The notes beneath the pieces were generated by a model. That model was not told the DNA's origin, made no database searches, and saw only the letters and a program-made list of their open reading frames with translations. A DNA stretch of 64,000 bases, from positions 84,802,049 through 84,866,048 of the forward strand of contig OZ010574.1 of the NCBI GenBank assembly GCA_963932145.1, written 5' to 3'. Source of the stretch: Acanthosepion lycidas. Taxonomy: Eukaryota; Mollusca; Cephalopoda; Sepiida; Sepiidae. How positions within the stretch are numbered: position 1 is the first letter of the stretch; each line of letters starts with the position of its first letter. Both the position numbers and the translations under genes were made by a program. Shown piece by piece: positions 11,231-25,200 of this stretch.

Positions 11231-11479
11231 TTAAAAGAATTCATAAATTTGTCAGATTATTTTCAGTGGATACCCGTGTTTGAATAAACGCAGTTTTTTG
11301 TGGGGTTTTTTTTTTTAATAGTGTGTATTACATCTATCAGCCTGCACACTTGTTCATTCCTTAAAATATTAAATATAACCTTGATGGGCTGACACTGTGT
11401 CTGAGCAGTCTAAAGCATGCTGGATCAGACATATGAGAGCACATTTTCTTGAGTATGCTGGTCGATAGATAATACACAG

Positions 11480-11800
11480 TTTAAGAAAAAACAATAAAAC
11501 AGTTTTTTTCATTGATTTATTTTCTATGCCTTATCAATCCTTTGTAGGTTATTGAAAAACCAGAAAATATTTTCAGATAGCAAGAATTTTTTTGTGATAA
11601 TAATTATTTAGCAATACAAATGTTACTAATTAACCCATAGCTGGGAGGAGGTGGATTAATTACTTTCTCAAGGACATTTATATGTAAATGAATATAATGA
11701 ACCCAAATGGAATTGGAACTCGGTTCTCCAATTAACAATTCCAAGGCATTATCCATTACACCATCCACACATCTAAGCTTACAGCATCTAGTATTCCCAA
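11480..11800 (-). mobile_element. Composite SINE copy shared with 45.7-45.95 kb
   Basis: The segment AGAAAATATTTTCAGAT.. is followed by CTAATTAACCCATAGCTGG and a minus-strand tRNA-like head (GGTGTAATGGATAATGCC, B box GAGTTCCAATTCC). The same junction occurs at 45750-45950. Both together show a composite repeat moving as one unit. Confidence 0.6.
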
Positions 11801-12279
11801 ATGGTCACCTATGTAGCTACTGATCAAGCTCAATGTTGCTTAACTTTGGTGATTTTACAGGAGCTGTTGTTTCATCACATGTCTGTTAGCCACAAAACAG
11901 GGCAATTATTCAAACACAGGTATACACTAAAAATAATGTTTGAAGTAATGTGTGTGTTTGTGTGTATGATAATTAAAAACAAAATACTTCAAGACGATTT
12001 CATTTCAAGACAAATTTTTTCATTTATTTTCATCTTTATGCAAGTCATTTTAGTTCATCAGCTCAAATGTTCAGCTACGGCTTCATGGAATGCTCATTCT
12101 TTAATTAGATAACAATAAGTTTATCATATGCATTGGTAGATCAATCCTTTCAATAATTTTTATGTGCTTGTGAGACAAGAAGTGATTTCACAGAATAAAA
12201 TTCAGACTATCCTCCTTATAAGATCTTTACAATATTCCAGTTTCATTACAGTCAGTCCATTGCTTTATGTAAGCAGATA
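11801..12279. other. No supported gene
   Basis: AT-rich intergenic DNA. A 103-codon frame at 11801-12112 is interrupted-looking and has no motif. Confidence 0.4.
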
Positions 12280-12451
12280 CAGTGTAACCCGGATATAAGA
12301 GAAAACGGGATATAAGAGAGATTTTCTCTGGTCCCAAATTAGAGCCTGTGTTAATGTAAACAAAATAGACCAAACCCAAATATAAAAGAAACCCGGATAT
12401 AAGAGACTTCTTCTCCGGTCCCGACAACTCTCTTATATCCGGGTTACACTG
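12280..12451. mobile_element. Pogo-like MITE, 172 bp
   Basis: It starts CAGTGTAACCCGGATATAAG and ends with the exact inverse, flanked by TA. Internal copies of the CCGGATATAAGAGA motif are arranged symmetrically. A close copy lies at 50515-50682. CAGTG-starting ends with a TA duplication suggest the pogo/Tigger group (inference). Confidence 0.8.
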
Positions 12452-12986
12452 TACATACACTCAATTGTTCAACGTCCATGCTCACCTAAATTGCAAGAAT
12501 CATGTCCAATGACAAGTTAATCAGATGCACAAATCTTGAGGATTCGAGTGATAACAGCAGCTAAGTTATTTAGAAAGCAATCTTACATATTTAGATAAGG
12601 AATGCAAACCCATGGAAATATAGCAAAAGTTAAATTTATCAAAAAAAAAAAAAAAAAAAAAAAAATCATCACTGTCAGTAGCTATTACAAAAGTTGAGTA
12701 TGAAACAAATTCTTTTATTTTTTTTTTGAAAAGAAACATCTTGTGATTCTAAAGGAAAAGTATTTTGATTATGCTGAATTGATTTCTCTTACTTTTCACA
12801 CATTTTTTAATACTAAAATTTACCCAATACAAGGCTTGAGAACCACTGTTAAAATGGTAATGATGAGATGTCTGTGCTACCTGGACCAGTGATTGAACTC
12901 ACAATTACAATGTCACTAAATTCACAAGCCAATACATTAATAAAGATTCAGACTGTGGCAATAGGGCTAACAGTAACTCAGCAGTA

Positions 12987-13020
<34 letters not shown>

Positions 13021-13430
13021 ATGATGATATCCTTAAACAGGATCAGTGGAATGAAAACAATCTCAGTCTTTAGATTAAATAAAAAGTTCAATTCAGAATC
13101 CCCTCAAAGGTTACCAAGCAGCATATTATATTATCCTAGATGTTATTACTACCGTAATTAAAACTACCATGATGATTATTGAAAGTTTAGCGAAAGGTGA
13201 AGGTTACTGTGAATGCAATCATAACTTGATGTTTACATTTTCTCAGCTGAGCTTGCATGGACACAAGCTGATTTCATTGATATGGAATTATTCTCCAAAT
13301 AGGCAATTTATTATGAAGTTATGCCAGTAATATATAGAAATGGTTTTATTACTTTTATTATTAGTTCATTTGACGATGTGAATCTTTTCATGTACGTTAC
13401 TGGTTATCGCACCAAAGCCAAAAAGCCAAA
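12452..13430. other. AT-rich DNA with A-tracts, no gene
   Basis: Two poly-A tracts (about 12642-12665 and 12989-13017), likely old retroposon tails. A 97-codon frame at 12868-13161 runs through the second one and is an artefact. Confidence 0.4.
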
Positions 13431-13434
13431 AGCC

Positions 13435-13520
13435 AAAAGAAACCTTAAATTCTGAGTGATGTTTTTCAGTAGGTTAAACAACCTACTGAAAAACATCACT
13501 CAGAATTTAAGGTTTCTTTT
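13435..13520. repeat. Perfect 41-bp inverted repeat with a 4-base loop
   Basis: The left arm 13435-13475 and right arm 13480-13520 are exact complements (..TTTTTCAGTAGGTT | AAAC | AACCTACTGAAAAA..). No TIR-type transposon signature and no flanking duplication is evident. An 82-base perfect stem is close to pre-miRNA or hpRNA size but more regular. Confidence 0.9.
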
Positions 13521-13604
13521 TCAAAATTGTAGTATAAGATAACCCCACAATTTTTAAGAGTGATTTTTTGGATTTAAAGGTTGTCTCATATGCAGAAATA
13601 TACG

Positions 13605-13652
<48 letters not shown>
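13605..13652. repeat. (AT)n microsatellite
   Basis: About 24 AT units. Confidence 0.9.
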
Positions 13653-13654
<2 letters not shown>

Positions 13655-15960
13655 CCACAGAGAAATGCATTACATATCACAACAGCTGATTTTTCTTATT
13701 TAATAATTACAATGTCTGCAAGCAATTTCATATTGTTCTCTATGCATGCAGTTTAATTTCTTTTCTGACCTGACAGTTCCATTACAATGCCTTTTCAATA
13801 CTTTATGTCACAATGCAAAACATTTAACCAGTCAAGAGATAACCAATTATGAATACATAACAGCAGCCAATTTTTCTTTTTTTTCTTTTCTACTGCATCC
13901 CAGCCAAAACAAAGAAAATAAGGAATTACCAAATGAAATATTGTCATATTATGATAGCTGTAATATTTAAGCAATCTTTAAAAATGCTTTGTTTAGTTTG
14001 TACTTCTTTAATGACATATTGGATGTGATGGTCACATTTTCTGTACACTCTCCTTATAATTAAAGCTTGACTAATTTAGAGAATGAAGAGGGATCATAAT
14101 TTCTCATTAGATTCAGTTTCTGGCATTTAATAACTCCATTAATTATTCAGACTAGTATCCTAATCTTTGTTGTTTTGATCATTGTTTTAGCCAGTGTGTT
14201 ACCTGGTTTCTCCAAATTGCCACATTTGGTAATCTTTGAACAGGACCTTATTTCATCCACATTTTTCTTTTTTTAACTAACTCTTAGCACTATTACAATT
14301 AACACATAATGTATGTTGGAATGTTGTGTATCACCTTTGACAGATGTGTATATCCATTCTATGGTTTTATTTCGGGCAAATAGCCACAGCAACAAACTAG
14401 GCCCAGAAAAAGATATTCTTATTTTGTTGTACTATACAATTTTTGATATGACGTGGGGTATTTTTATGGACTATTTTTACCATATTAACACTAAATCCAT
14501 CGCAACCATTTAATCATGTCAAATCACCAAGACACAAATACCCAATGATTATTCTTCAAGTGATGCCAAATATAAACCAATAGAAAGCAGCAGTGACAAT
14601 CTACATGCTTCACTTCAGAGTCTTTAGAAACAAAAGCATTTAAAAACCTTATCAATTTGAAATGAAAAAGGAAAGAAACACCAAGAAACATAGCAATCAA
14701 GTGCATTTCTTGTCAATGGCTTTTCTGAATTATTGCTCTAAAGAACAACAAAAACATTCTCAGTGTCGTTTTTTTTTGTTTTTTTTTTAATCTTGATTTG
14801 TAGAGCTGCTTTTTAATATAAAAAACTACTATGATACACAAATGCATCACATGACACTGTGAAGAAAAAAAGCTGCACATTTGCATCATTTTTTATAGTT
14901 TAATAAATTATATTTACCAAAATAAAACAGTGTTATAAAGCAATTTCTAATGGTAATTCTAATAAAATCAGAGATAAAACATTCGACTATCCAGGGTAGC
15001 TGTGAATGTATTAAAGCAATCCAAACACTAAAAATTCATCTCTATTTTAATAGATTTTATCCTAAGGATATGGCTCAATGGTTAGCATAATGCATTTGAT
15101 TCTCATTCAGTACCCCAGTACTGTGGCCTTGGTGTCAAGTCTAAGCAAATCTTTATTAATATCATTATTTCTTTGCCTTGGTTATCAAAGCAACAAAGAC
15201 AACGATACAAATTAAAATAATTAATGAAATAATGATATTACTTCATCTTAGTTCAGGCAATAGCTAGCATTTAAATTCTTCAAATCACACATGTTAGTTG
15301 CCAGAACCCAGTGACTGCCTTAGTTTCAAGAATGTAGTAAACTGGACCAGTGTCTACATGACTCACACCCACATAACCTGGTATATTTTAATCCAAACTG
15401 CTTTAAAACAAGAGCTGGAACAAGGCTATTTCAATCTAACAATTCCAATACTTTCAGGATTGGTAATCTTGGTAGAAGCTAGTTCATGCTTCTCTTCAGA
15501 GTATTTATAGAAGCAAAAACATTTAAAAAAACATTATAGACTTGAAATGAAGAAGGAAAGCAACTCCAAGAAACATAATTGATGATCAAATCAGAAAAAA
15601 ATATTTACGTCAATATTTTGATGCGTATTTGCAGCATCTTGCGAACAATAGTTGGAAATGATTCAGAATCAATTATCTATAGTTTTCCTTCTTTTTTTTA
15701 AGTTACCATTTGTCCAAAGGGAATTAAACCAGATGCTATATTATGTAAGAAACACCCCACTCCAAAAAAAAAAACAACAAAAAAACGCATCATAGGAATA
15801 CCACATTTCTTGTGTCAGTGATAATTCTGTTGTTCTTTCTTTGTTTTCTTTCATAGAAAATTACCAATATAATCTTAGTAACTTCTCCAAAGTAATCACC
15901 ATCACATTCCTATTGTCAGTGGTAATTCTGATATTTTTTTGTCTCCAAGAAAGTTACTGA
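13653..15960. other. Intergenic/3' flank of gene A, dispersed repeat pair
   Basis: Two related blocks, about 14600-14710 and 15470-15585, share CTTCAGAGT..TTTATAGAA-like text and AAGGAAAG..AACTCCAAGAAACAT. They are two copies of one unclassified repeat. The 3' UTR of gene A lies in the right part. A SINE fragment is at 15062-15160. Confidence 0.4.
15062..15160 (+). mobile_element. SINE copy
   Basis: GGCTCAATGGTTAGCATAATG (A box region), a GATTCTCATTCAG B-box decay and the body GTGGCCTTGGTGTCAAGTCTAAGC. Confidence 0.55.
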
Positions 15961-15962
15961 AA

Positions 15963-16209
15963 TCATGAGGCTCCGAGATCAACTGAGATTCTATTTTCAT
16001 CTTGTCCACTTGTCTGGGACCAAACATTGCATGTATCATAATCAAAATAATACTCTGTTAATACCCCATGTTGTACACTACAAGCAATGCCTTGCCTCTT
16101 CAATCGGTGTAAATAATACATAAACTGCAAACGTGACCACAGTCCTCTGCACATAGCAATCAAGCGATAGTCTTTGATAAAATGATTCTTAGCAAATGAA
16201 TACTGCTTT
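15963..16209 (-). CDS. Gene A terminal coding exon
   Basis: The acceptor TTTTATTCCAG lies just upstream. The first base completes the Arg codon from exon 3. The frame then encodes 81 residues, including LIAMCRGLWSRLQFMYYL and QHGVLTEYYFDYDTCNVW, and ends at TGA (15965-15963). The 3' UTR extends toward lower coordinates. A possible AATAAA signal (minus strand) lies near 15150 but is weak. Confidence 0.85.
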
Positions 16210-19200
16210 CTGGAATAAAAAAAAAAGGAAGATTAAATGGAGAAACATTTTAATATATACAAGAACAGTCAAACTTCTTTAAATAAAACCTTCCAAATGA
16301 TTTATGTTTTGTTTAACAATTTATTATATTATAAAAGAATTATGACCATAAACCATGTTTTTATATAGTCATTTAAAAAAATATAATAAATAAATAAATA
16401 AATCACTCTCATGGTGTAATAGCAATCAGTTACGAATTAGTAATGGGTATGATCATTAATAAGTGCTCCTCAATCTTGGCTTCATGCCACATCTAAGTTA
16501 ATCTGAGTAAAGTGCTAAAAATCATTTCTTGGCCTTTTGGCTGAGATCAAAGTGTAGTATCTGTCATTTGAGATGAGAGGAAGCACCTAGTCCTGGGGAT
16601 TCTAACCCCGTGGCAGGATCTTCCTCATTGTCCTAAGAGAGGTGGAGTTGGTGTAATATTAATGTCAGTGTTAGTATTTGCAGGGGACTGCTATTTTTGT
16701 CTTTAGCCATTATACATATAGGAACCCCACATATTAAAAAGACCTTGTATCATATCCTGCCTTAGTGGGGAAATATTAAAAGCAAAATAACAGGAGAATG
16801 AAGAGCAAGGAACAGTAAAGCATAATTACCATAAAGCAAGTAAAATGAAACAGGAAAAAAGAAAAAGGAATAAAAAAAAAAAAAAAAAAAAAAGGAAAGG
16901 CTGTTTTATTACAAAGTGAAGTTAGGAAGGTACTTTAGGTTAAGAAGGTCTGGGAAAATATTCCAACTTTGTGATTGGTGCTCTAATTCTCAAAAAATGT
17001 TCCACTTCTGACCAAATCTGGATATGTTTTTTTTTTTCAAAATCTTCTCTCTTCACTTGTTTTTGATGATAAAAATCTCCTGTGATTGTCCTTATTTCAA
17101 GAGTTTGTAACAAAACAGAACCTTCCTTATGCAAAATGGCATGGAAACTGGATTCAGTGAGCAGAGATATTCCAGCCAAGTCTGTTGCATGCACTTTCTA
17201 TTAGTACCTTCAAAAAAAGGCACAAATCCATCTTTTCTCCCACCCACTAGGTATGGGTTAAATAGCAGTGAAGACTAAGCTTTATAGACTTGTATGGTAA
17301 CCATTCAAAGTGAATGAAAAACTGAATCTTTACCAGTTGATGTCAATTGCAGATTGAGCATACATACAAACTTCACAATTTATATCAAAGATGATAAAAG
17401 CTCATTTTATTCCTTGTTAAAAAAAAAAAAAAAATTAAATGTATTGAATTGACCTACATCTATATTTATAAAAGTTCTTCCAATAAAAAAAAATATTCTT
17501 GTGATGTGATTACAAAATCAGGGAGGTGGGGGACATCTAATAAAGCTATAAAAACAGACATTACAAAAGCAAAATAATAGGCAAATGGAGAGCAAAAAAA
17601 AGGAAGAAGAATTGACATGAAAGCAAACTAGAAAAAGGAGAATAAAAAGTTAACTGTCCAGTTGTCATGCCTCAAATCATAAAAAAAAACAAAAAAAAAA
17701 ACACAACATTTGAAGTTAAAAACAAAAAAAAAAAGACGGGTGTTGGGAGTAAATACCAAAGGTCATATTACCTAGATACTCTAAAGTAGCTGTAGATAAA
17801 GTATCTCTGGTATTTCGATATCACTAAAATGATTTGCATGAAAAACCAGAAAGCTACAAAGGTTTAAGTTTACGATAGAGAGAAAACAAATCTCTTTATA
17901 TCCTGAATATGAAGATGAGATGGGAAAAAAATAAAAAGACAAAATATAAATGTTGAAATTTACAAATTATTTTCACTGGAAATCAAATGATATTGATATT
18001 TATAACAAAGAAAAATATATGAAATCTAATTACAGCCCTAAAATCACAATTTAGATAATCAATCTGAAGCAATCAAATTTCTAATTACCTGATGATAAGT
18101 TTTGATTTTTTCAGGTAACCCCTTTGCATGAGGCTAAGTGCTATGTACAAGTAACACCGGGCAGCTATCAAGGGGTCGCATATCGTAAATGCAATCTTAA
18201 GTTGCCGTAATGCTATTTTACCAGCTTCAAGAGACTGAAAAATAGAAATTTAAAAATTATAAAACAAATCAGAAGAAAAAAAAAAAAAAAAAAAAAAAAA
18301 AGGGTAAAATTTTTTAAATGATGTTCATGACTTTTGTTAAAGAAACATCAAGAAGTTCATCTAGCTAGACAGGATTCTCATCTCTTATCCTTCACCCACC
18401 ATCTATTGCATCTGACTTTTTAATATTTTTAACAAACTTAACTTTTATACACTTTCTAGAGTGCTCTGAACAAAACATAAAATAAACAATGACTTCTGTA
18501 AAGTTATATCCATATAGGTCTTATAGCAGAATTAAAAAATAAAACAAATATTTCATTATGCTGGAAAAAATGATTAGTTCTTTGCACTGCTCCAGAATGT
18601 ATCAACTCCTCCCCTACCATAACCTATCTTTACAAGAACCAGATCAGACCAAAAATGAGAATATGGCTGCCATAGCTGTGCTGGAGTTAGCCAATCTTCA
18701 ATTTCAAGCCTTGGCAAAGTTCAAAAGTGTTTACATGATCTTGTAGGTAATTAATTATTTTTCACCCTACAACGCTGTCCCTACAAATAAAATGTTGCTA
18801 ACCTCACGCTATTTTTATGGCAGTTGTTCAGACAAGCTACATTCTTTAGTTCCACCAGTCCAGACTTTCAGTTAGGTCAATTCATTCTCATAATATGGAA
18901 TCTCTTACTCCTTCCTTGTAAGCTTGGGTCTTGTATTGGGTGAACAATAGTATTAAAAATAATATTTGTTTTTATACTAAACTTCACCCAAGGTTGAGGA
19001 TTAATGCGAAAATGATTATAATGAATGAGATGTGATATGAGTGAAAGAGGAGGTGGTAGGTAACAAAGATAGATGACAATTGACCCTTGACTTGAAGAGG
19101 TTAAGATTATAGTGTTTAAGGAAGCAATCATACAGGAGGAGTCTTTACAAAGTAGTAGTAGTTCTTGAGAAAAAAATATTCTCCTTACATTTGGAATATG

Positions 19201-20477
19201 GTTGAAATTAGTATGATTTGGAAGTAGCCTGGTGTGTGCTAGCTGTAATGCTTTGAACTGATGGAACTAAAGAACAGAGCTCATCTAAACATTTTCCAGG
19301 TAAATAGCAATGGAGTAGTGATAGGTTTGTGATGTTGTATCTTTGGGAAAGAGGCTGTCTCTTGGCAAATAAGTCTTCTTCCACAAGGCAGCCTAAACAA
19401 TTTAGTGCCAGCCTACATACAGCAGCAATACTCTATTTTTGATAATTTGACTCTTGTAAAGACAAAACATGGCAGGAGTCAGCTAATTGCTGGACTGATA
19501 GAGTGAGTCAAACATTTTTTTTGTTAATTGTTTCACCCCAAGCAAGGTGATAATGCCACTAGGGTGCAAGGGGGGGGGGGGTACATGGAGTGAAAGAGAA
19601 TGAGAAGACTTTACTGAGGAGAAGTGAGGAAAGGACAACAAAAGAACAGGTTCAAGAAGACAGAAGATGACAATTGATGTTGCATTTAAATTTTTGATTA
19701 TTTACATTATTTGGATTGGTATCCTCATCTTCATTGCTGTATTCACAATGTTTTGGCCGTTGTATGCTACAGCCTTCTCTAGATGTTTGAAATGACCCTT
19801 CTTTGAATTTTGTCAAGAATCTCAAGATATATGGTAGAAGCACCAGACCAGATATGGCAGCAGTATTCAAGGAATGGATGAATAGCAAATTTATAAATGT
19901 ACATGATGGATTCTGACAAGAGTATCTTTAGCTATGGAGCAGCTACCTAAGCATAGGAGAAATTAAAAATGATTAAATTACATTTCTGTAATTTTATAAA
20001 AATTTTCAGCTGTTACTTTAATATTTAAGAAATATCTAAGAAGTAACTCAATCTTTGTTCTTGATTGTCTTTCAATAATGTCTTTCAAATTATCTTCTCA
20101 GAAAAATTTGGGAAAATTCACAGGTATTCTTAGATCAAATTTATTGTTAAATCCCAAATATTAGATTTGTATCTTTAATAGTTTTAAAATCAGAGAATCT
20201 TGAAATTGCACTGCATTTTGCTAAATAAGGTTTTCAATGAATTTCTGACAGTCATAGTTCTAGGGAAATTGCACATACAAATTTAAAGTATGGTGGTGAC
20301 AATAGTTGATATTTACCATAGGTTACAAACATATAAACAGCTTAAATGTGGCTTATGTAAATTTATTTTATAAGGACTTGAAACTGGCTGAAATACAAAA
20401 AGACTGCATCCAAATTAGTTTTCCTCTCAATTATGAGCTTACAGATTATTTCTATCTAGTAACTATTAAGGATAGGG

Positions 20478-20523
<46 letters not shown>

Positions 20524-22202
20524 TATGAATAATAAAAATAATAACAACACTTATTGATATAAATAAAAATAATGCATGTTTGAGTAAGCAGAATTTTGTC
20601 AAAGAAATACTAAAAAGATACGGTAGAGCAATAATTAGTATTCTAAAAAATATAAAAAAGTTACTTATCAAATCCAATTTAAAGTTTTGCTATGTTTCAC
20701 TTGTCAGAAATTTTAAATTTTAGATTTGAAAATTTAGTTAGAGTGCTTGTAAAATATATATTCAGTTAATACAATATTCTTGTCTGGACTATGATAAGCA
20801 AACAATATGAAGCATTAAATCAGTCTTTGATAAGTATTTTGAATTTTTGATAACAATAATACCATAAATATATGCATTCACATAAACATGTGAATAAATA
20901 AATAAAACTTGAGTCAAAAGTGGCACATAAGAACAATTTTTAGCAACTTGCTTTCTCTCTACATTTCTTCACGCATACATTATACACACTTTAAAACAAT
21001 TGATATCAGGGGTATTAGAACAGGGTTAATTTATCTGTTTTGTTTTCATTGTCTTTCCTTTATATTTCAGATTCCTTTTTTTATTTTATTTTTACTTCTT
21101 TGAACATATTTATGACATTTCTCAAATGAAATGTCTTTATAAGCATTTTAAGAGAAAGTAAAATTGTCACTCATATATTTATACTATGATACTCAAATTT
21201 CCAATGATAAAATTCTGCAGATATCAATGGTTCTGAAAGGGAGATATGTTGACATTGTGAATTGTACTTTTTTATTTTTTTTTAAATACTCTACTTATAA
21301 AAATGTAACAAATATGATGTATAGGAAAATATCAAAATGAAGTTTGGGGCCCTTCTATTTTCTTCTTCTATTTAAACATACATAGCCATTTTTTTTTTAA
21401 TCATCTTGTCCCAAACAAGGTAATAATGCCACTAGAACACAGGTGACTACAGGTAAAGTGAGAAGACTGAAAATGAAGACTGAAAAAAAAAAAAAAAAAA
21501 AAAAAAAAATGGAACGTGGTTTAAGAAGAGAGAAGATGACAATTGATATTGCATTTAAATTTTTGAACATTGTAGTTATCAAGGAAGCGAGAAATCAGAA
21601 GAGAGTTCCACAGGGGGGAAGTGCGAGAAAAGAAACTGTTAGAGTAGAAATGGTGGTTGCATCTAGCTAGTTCAACAGTAAAACGGTGAGATCGAGTTGC
21701 CAATCTAGTAGCAAGCTTAAATTCATTTAGTCATGGCACCAGGAAAAAAAAGCCTCTCAGCAGTTACTATGAAAATATTTGGTACTAAAAGACAAAGGGA
21801 ATCCACATCATGTTGGTGGGTAAGTGATTGAAGTTGAGATGCCTGGTCAAGATCAATTATATTACATATCCTTCTTTGGATTTTGTCAAGAATCTCGAGA
21901 TGAATAGCAGGAGCACAAGACCAGATATGATAACAGTATTCAATGCACAAATGAGTGATAAATTTAGAAATGTTCAATATCGATTCTGATGAGAAAATTT
22001 TTCTGGCATGACACAGTGACCATGATTAATCTTGCACAAAGCAAGACAAGTTCAGTCTTACAAAGGATTTGTTATAATGATTTAAAGCAAAGTTTTATAA
22101 AGCCAGATGCTCTTCCTGATGCCCAATTCAGACACTGGACATACACTGAGTTTTTTTAATGAGACACCATATCTTAGAAGGTTGCCACTCAAGTCATCCT
22201 AG

Positions 22203-22279
<77 letters not shown>

Positions 22280-25200
22280 GGCCTTTGGCACCTATATGAA
22301 GCTCATCTGAGCTTTAAAACAGTAACAAATTATTAACAGTAAAAATGTAGCCATCTGGAGAACTGGCTGAGGCTGCCTTTTTTTCTGGTTGCTTAAAAGC
22401 TTATTTTCACACGGTAAGACTCTACTCTTTGAGTATAATAGTATAAATATTTGTGTGGCAATTTTACTTTCTCTTAAAATGCTTATATATTATTACATTT
22501 CATTGAGAAATGTCATAAATATGTTCAAAGAAGTAAAAAAAAAAAAAAAAAGGAAGACTCTTCTTTTAATCAACTTTCTAGCTTAATGAGTCCATGTTCA
22601 GACAGGCCACTGGTTGCCAATATTTCAACTTTGTAACTTTCTTTTACCAGAAACACCAAACCCTGAGGAGACTGTTGTTTGATTTTGCCCTGTTTCCTAA
22701 CTCAGATAGTTACACTTTCCTGATAAGTGCCAGAGGTCAGTGATCCCAAGTAAAACAGTATTTTGAATGCTGATTTTCAAAGCAGGCAGGCCCTTTTTAC
22801 TTGAAGGATTGAAGAGACACAAATTCTAGTTCCATTATTTGGCTTTGTGCCATACTAGGCTAAACTTTGTAAATAACAAGACTAGATCTTGTTTCACTTA
22901 ATCGCTAATGCACATGAAAATATGACTAGCAAATCCTATTTTTTTCAATTCCACATAATTAAATACATACATGTTTTTCATAGTAATCTCCAAGAGCAGA
23001 GAAACCTCCTCCCAGAGTGGACAGCAATGCCATAGATTCTTCTGTTTTTAATTTCAAAATTACCAAACTTTGAATTCGGTAAAACCTGTAATTAAACAGA
23101 ATAACAAAAACTGAAGGAAAATTTGAAAGAATCATTCTTTATTAAGTGAAAAAGGAAAAAAAATATCAACACTATGCCTATTCATACATACCTACAAAGT
23201 GCAAAACAACTGATACCCACAAATAGACACTCTGACTTTACTGTTCTAAGTCTCTTTACTATCTAGTGATTCATGAATGATCCTATTGAAAGAAGACAAA
23301 ATAAAAATGATATAAGCTGTTCAGTGACAAATTTCCTCAGATTTTGGAGAGAGTGAGAATATAATTAAAACAAGATTTATTTTATTTATAACATTACTAC
23401 TTATAATGATATTCCAAGCATTGCTTAGATGTGGCACAAGGCCAAAAGTATGGGCACCCAGTGAGGATCGAACTCATTACTCAGTCATAATTGTTCTAGC
23501 AGGACAAGCTTGCTAATCATTACGCTGCCTCTAGGTGCCCAAACATTACTACTTGTAGTATTTGGAGATCAAACAGTTAACAGTACCAGAAGTTCAGTGG
23601 AAAATGAGGAATAAAACAATATGGTTAGATTTGATCTGCAACTGTTGGCTTTCATGACTTACATAGAAAAAAAAAAAAGCTGTGGAATTGAGACAGGTTT
23701 TTTTTTGAGGGGGGTGGGGAGAAGAACAAAGGTTCAAAGTTCACCAAAAATCTTATTCTCTATTTATAATCAGCTGTGTTTACAAATAGCTGTAGAATGA
23801 TGGGCTGTGTGTAATTGTGATAAAAAGCAACTTAAATTAAAATGAGAAAAATACTAGTTAAAAATAAATATATACCAATTCAATCTAACAAACTTGAGAC
23901 CTGACCATTGCGAGAAAAAAAAAAAAAAAAAAAAGATCCCTAAGGGAATTCTTTATGTAAAGATTTTATTCAGTACTGACTGGATGGAACTATTTGAACT
24001 TTGGGATTTGTTGAGAAACATTTATTGTAAAAATGAAAGTGGGCAAGCAACCAATTTAAGAAGTCAGAGCGAAAATATTAAGAAAGTATTACAAAAATGT
24101 TTTCCAGATGTTCTGTCAAATGAACTGGGTCAGTGTTCAAAATTCAAAGTTGATTTTCAAGTAAAAAAAAAAAAAAGGTTTGATAACAGTATTTAAGCAG
24201 AAATAGAGTGTACCATTTGCAGTCAATGAAGAGTTGGACAGACTGGTAAGAATTAGTGCAATAGAAAAAAAGTTAACCATTCAAAATGGGCTGCACCAAC
24301 AGTGTATGTAAAGAAAAAAAAAAAAATTTAGGTTTGCATGGATTTCTCAACAGGATTAAACAGTTGTTTAGAAACACATAAGTACCCATTACCAAGTCTA
24401 GAGGAAATATTTTGATGTTAAACAACAGAAGAATATTTTCAAAGCTGGATCTCTCTGAAGCGTATTTACAAATTCAAATTGATGAACATAAATACGCACA
24501 GAGGATTATACAAGCTTGACCGACTTCCTTTTGGTATAAAGGTGGCACCAAATATTTTTCAACAAGCTATGGATACCATGCTTGTGGATTGTAATTTCAC
24601 AGTGGTGTATCTCGACAACATTTTAATCAAAAGTTTATTGAAAGAACAACATGTTTGGCATGTGAAAACAATTTTGGAAAAACTAAGAGAGTACAAATTC
24701 AAGCTCAGTGAAGAAAAGTGAATATTATTTTTTGCTGAAAATTAAATACCTTGGTCAAATTATATCAATAAAAATGGTTGTCAACCAGATCCATTGAGGG
24801 CAAGTGCAATTAAAAATATGCCTCCACCAACAAACATGACTTCATTACAAGCTTTTCTAGTACTGGTTAATGACTATCAAATATATGTATATAATATGCA
24901 TAATTTGAGAGCTCCACTGAACGATATACTTAAAAAAGGGAGTAAAGTGGAACTGAAATGATAACTGTCAAAAGGTGTTTGACGAAATAAAAAAAAAAAA
25001 AAAAAGACTTGTCAGATTTATCATTAGGGTACTACAATCCAAGATCAGAAATTGTAGTGGCATCAGATGCTAGTGAGTATGGTATTGAAGCACACAAATA
25101 TTATGACAGTAAAATGAAAGCCTTCGCACATGCTTCACACTCGCTTCTACCAGCAAAGAAAGATTACAGCCAAATAGAAAAAGAGGTTTGAGTAATTATA

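Noticed and set aside
16524-16720. Functional U2 snRNA gene
   Set aside because: Similarity ends after about 45 bases, with no Sm site or 3' stem-loops at the right place.
16940-17265. Long minus-strand open frame as an alternative last exon of gene A
   Set aside because: No phase-proven junction with exon 3 and no link to the helical region; left as unassigned.
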